Origin: Thiotrichales bacterium
GTDB lineage: Bacteria; Pseudomonadota; Gammaproteobacteria; SZUA-229
DNA length: 38,944 bases
Reading direction: 5' to 3'
NCBI GenBank assembly: GCA_020341835.1
Contig: CP070838.1
Coordinates: forward strand, 1-38,944
Positions 36,884-38,944 of this stretch are shown here, one piece after another. A program made the translations under genes and the position numbers. The first letter of the stretch is position 1. Every line of letters begins with the position of its first letter. The notes beneath the pieces are model-generated. The model did no database searches, had not been told where the DNA came from, and saw nothing but the letters and a program-made list of their open reading frames with translations.

Positions 36884-38473
36884 TCAGGCGTAGATACCGT
36901 GTTCGCGCGTAGCCAGGAACCTGATTTCCGGCCATTTTTCCATGGTCATATCGAGATTGACCCGGGTCGGCGCGATATAGGCAAGATCGCCGGCATGATC
37001 GAGTGCCAGGTTGGTGCTATGCCTGTTCTTGAAACGGGTGAGCTCCTTTTCGTTATCACACTCCACCCAGCGTGCGGTGGTAACACTGACGTTTTCGAAG
37101 CTGCAATCGACGCCATACTCGTCCTTGAGTCGGTGTTTGACGACTTCAAACTGCAGGACACCGACAGCACCCAGTATCAGGTCATTATTGTTCAATGGCC
37201 GGTACAGCTGGGTGGCGCCTTCCTCGCACAACTGAATAAGCCCCTTCTGCAGCGCTTTCATTTTCAGTGGATCCCGCAACTGCGCGCGCCGGAACAGCTC
37301 AGGCGCAAAGTTTGGAATACCGGTGAATGCGAGATCTTCCCCCTGGGTAAAGGTGTCGCCGATGCGCATGGTACCGTGATTGTGCAGACCGATGATATCG
37401 CCGGTATAAGCCCTGTCGACATGCTCCCTGTCCGAGGCCATGAATGTGAGCGCATCGGCCAGCTTGATATCCTTACCGATACGCACATGCCGCACCTTCA
37501 TGCCCTTGTTGTAGGTACCCGAACAGATCCGTACAAACGCGATCCGGTCACGGTGCCCGGGATCCATATTGGCCTGTATCTTGAACACGAAACCACTGAA
37601 CTTTTCCTCGACCGGTTCAACCGTGCGGCTTTGGGTTTCCCGCGACCGCGGTGCAGGTGCGAAATCATCGAGCGCATCGAGCAGTTCCTTAACGCCAAAA
37701 TTATTGATACCGGAGCCGAAGAACACCGGGGTCAGTTCGCCCTTGTTATAGGCGTCGAAATCAAACGCATGACTGGCACCCCTGACCAGTTCGATCTCTT
37801 CGCGCAGCTCTTCGGCGACCGAACCGAGGACCTCATCGAGCTCCGGGTTATCGAGCCCCTGGATGACATCACCCTGCTGCACCTTGCCTTCGTGTGTCGC
37901 ACTGAACAGATGCACACTGTCCTCGACCAGATTGAATACGCCCCTGAACTGCTTGCCCATCCCGATCGGCCAGGTGATCGGAGCGCACTGGATTTTCAGG
38001 ATGTCTTCGATCTCATCCATCAGATCAATCGGGTCACGCGCTTCGCGGTCCATCTTGTTGACGAAGGTAATAATCGGTGTCGTGCGTAAACGGCACACGT
38101 CCATCAGCTTGATGGTGCGCTCTTCGACACCCTTGGCGGCATCGATTACCATAAGTGCCGAATCGACCGCGGTCAGGGTGCGGTAGGTATCCTCTGAAAA
38201 GTCCGCGTGACCCGGCGTATCCAGCAGGTTGATGATGCTGTCCTTGTAGGGAAACTGCATGACCGAGGACGTGACCGAAATCCCACGCTGTTTTTCCAGT
38301 TCCATCCAGTCAGAGGTCGCATGCCTGGCGGCCTTGCGCCCCTTGACCGTGCCCGCAAGCTGTATTGCACCGCCGTACAGCAGCAGTTTTTCGGTCAGCG
38401 TGGTCTTGCCGGCATCCGGGTGCGAGATAATGGCGAATGTTCGCCTGCGATTGACTTCATCTTGATACGACAT
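36884..38473 (-). CDS. prfC: peptide chain release factor 3
   Basis: Translational GTPase that recycles RF1/RF2 after termination. 529 residues from [13 protein letters not shown], identical in length to E. coli RF3. G1 is HPDAGKTT (18-25), G3 is [14 protein letters not shown]4 is [11 protein letters not shown]. The longer open frame to 38650 is rejected: its first part (FFARAKKVT) is a translation of the repeat element upstream. ATG at 38491 (MYNSAPM) is a possible alternative. TATAAT (38483-38488) lies only 9 bp before the ATG at 38473. Confidence 0.97.
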   Translation of the reverse strand: MSYQDEVNRRRTFAIISHPDAGKTTLTEKLLLYGGAIQLAGTVKGRKAARHATSDWMELEKQRGISVTSSVMQFPYKDSIINLLDTPGHADFSEDTYRTLTAVDSALMVIDAAKGVEERTIKLMDVCRLRTTPIITFVNKMDREARDPIDLMDEIEDILKIQCAPITWPIGMGKQFRGVFNLVEDSVHLFSATHEGKVQQGDVIQGLDNPELDEVLGSVAEELREEIELVRGASHAFDFDAYNKGELTPVFFGSGINNFGVKELLDALDDFAPAPRSRETQSRTVEPVEEKFSGFVFKIQANMDPGHRDRIAFVRICSGTYNKGMKVRHVRIGKDIKLADALTFMASDREHVDRAYTGDIIGLHNHGTMRIGDTFTQGEDLAFTGIPNFAPELFRRAQLRDPLKMKALQKGLIQLCEEGATQLYRPLNNNDLILGAVGVLQFEVVKHRLKDEYGVDCSFENVSVTTARWVECDNEKELTRFKNRHSTNLALDHAGDLAYIAPTRVNLDMTMEKWPEIRFLATREHGIYA

Positions 38474-38522
38474 GGGCGCCGAATTATACATGGTATTTGA
38501 CGCAAAGGCGCCAAGACGCAAG

Positions 38523-38572
38523 GAATGCTGATGTTGCTTTTTCGCAGGAGCGGCTTCAGTTGCGAAGCATTC
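38523..38572. repeat. degenerate REP-like unit within a GAATGCT/AGCATTC inverted repeat
   Basis: GAATGCT (38523-38529) and AGCATTC (38566-38572) bracket GCAGGAGCGGCTTCAGTTGCG, a diverged form of the REP unit seen at 34941. Confidence 0.5.
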
Positions 38573-38600
38573 TGTTTCCCTTTTCTCATTGATGTTGTTT

Positions 38601-38944
38601 CGCCCTTTAGGGCGAGTTACTTTCTTTGCTCGTGCAAAGAAAGTAACCAAAGAAACACGCCCCCGGCGCTCGTGCTGCGCATGCCCTCAGCCATCATCGC
38701 TGCCAACGGGTCGTCTCGACTCGCCATCCGGGCTCGACGAGACTCGATTGGCCGTCCCTGGCCAATCGACCCTACCAGCGAAGCTGTCTTCGGCGAGCTT
38801 AAGGGGGAAGGGGGCGGTGCTGTTCAGTTGGTTGGGGCCCCCTTAAGGCTTGCCGAGGTATTCGGCTTTGGTAGGGCAAATCGGGCAGGGACGCCCGATT
38901 TAGCCTTGTGGAGCCCGGACGGCGACTCAAGGCGGCCCGTTGGC
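38601..38944. repeat. highly structured intergenic element, continues past the right edge
   Basis: Successive perfect inverted repeats: CGCCCT-TT-AGGGCG (38601-38614); GTTACTTTCTTTG (38616-38628) with CAAAGAAAGTAAC (38635-38647); CGATTGGCC/GGCCAATCG (38745-38768); an outer stem CCCTACCA (38770-38777) with TGGTAGGG (38869-38876) enclosing CTTAAGGGGG (38798-38807) with CCCCCTTAAG (38838-38847); AAATCGGGC/GCCCGATTT (38878-38901). The GTTACTTTCTTTG...AAAGAAAGTAACCAAAGAAA core is a motif I recognise from intergenic repeats of other gammaproteobacteria. No transposase is seen. Confidence 0.7.

Larger units (their letters stand above)
38474..38944. other. 471-bp repeat-rich noncoding DNA to the right edge
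   Basis: Upstream of prfC: a GCAAAGGCGCCAAGACGC repeat fragment (about 38502-38519), a REP-like unit (GGAGCGGCTTCAGTTGCGAA, about 38547-38566), then the structured element from 38601. ORFs here are translations of repeats. Confidence 0.75.

Noticed and set aside
36770..38089. 439-codon plus-strand ORF
   Set aside because: Lies antisense to prfC, whose motifs and length are complete; no family is recognised in the plus frame.
38474..38650. N-terminal extension of prfC
   Set aside because: Translates the GTTACTTTCTTTG repeat; RF3 proteins start at MSYQDEV or equivalent, giving the usual 529 residues.
38589..38846. 85-codon plus-strand ORF
   Set aside because: Made entirely of the right-edge structured repeat.

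Overview
The window reads as a chromosomal stretch of a gammaproteobacterium. The gene order is typical of that class: xerD-dsbC, lptF-lptG divergent from pepA-holC-valS, parE-parC, an EF-P beta-lysylation cluster, prfC, and a FimX-type twitching regulator. I cannot name the species. No rRNA, tRNA, CRISPR array or intact transposase gene was recognised. Most genes are core housekeeping; the unusual material lies between them and in a few low-complexity proteins. Layout: (1) 1-5197, minus strand: an RND efflux permease, cut by the left edge and carrying a long unusual C-terminal tail, preceded by its periplasmic adaptor. (2) 5405-8029: efp-epmA on the minus strand and epmB divergent, the set that beta-lysylates EF-P. 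(3) 8135-12136: a PilZ-like protein followed by a FimX-like protein with degenerate GGDEF and EAL domains, a likely c-di-GMP/type IV pilus module. (4) 12492-13376: htpX between two direct copies of an intergenic repeat of about 255 bp. (5) 13739-18047: parE then parC (topoisomerase IV), with a related inverted repeat in the gap; an AddA-like helicase-nuclease runs the other way at 18152-21601. (6) 21633-23404: xerD-dsbC. (7) 23758-24446: a histone H1-like Lys/Ala gene. Its reading frame seems to continue past its stop by a -1 shift at an A7 run followed by a GC-rich hairpin. (8) 24945-28875: a TraF-like outer-membrane barrel, an RDD membrane protein, and lptG/lptF of the LPS transporter. (9) 29022-34874: pepA, holC, a small unknown, valS, and another unknown. 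(10) 35058-38473, minus strand: a membrane-anchored protein built of 14-residue repeats, a ferritin-like candidate diiron protein, and prfC. (11) 38474-38944: repeat-rich noncoding DNA that runs off the right edge. The most interesting signal is the apparent programmed -1 frameshift in the H1-like gene (A AAA AAA, 6-nt spacer, 10-bp hairpin enclosing the zero-frame stop). It would add an 88-residue helical domain that has no start codon of its own near its beginning. The RND permease at the left edge has an extra membrane helix, a Pro/Gly linker and a Lys/Ala/Ser tail like those of H1 proteins, so such basic tails occur twice in one window. The intergenic repeats fall into at least three families: the (A)CGCAGAG / GCGCAAAG family, REP-like GGCTTTAGCCGCGAA units, and a highly structured element at the right edge.
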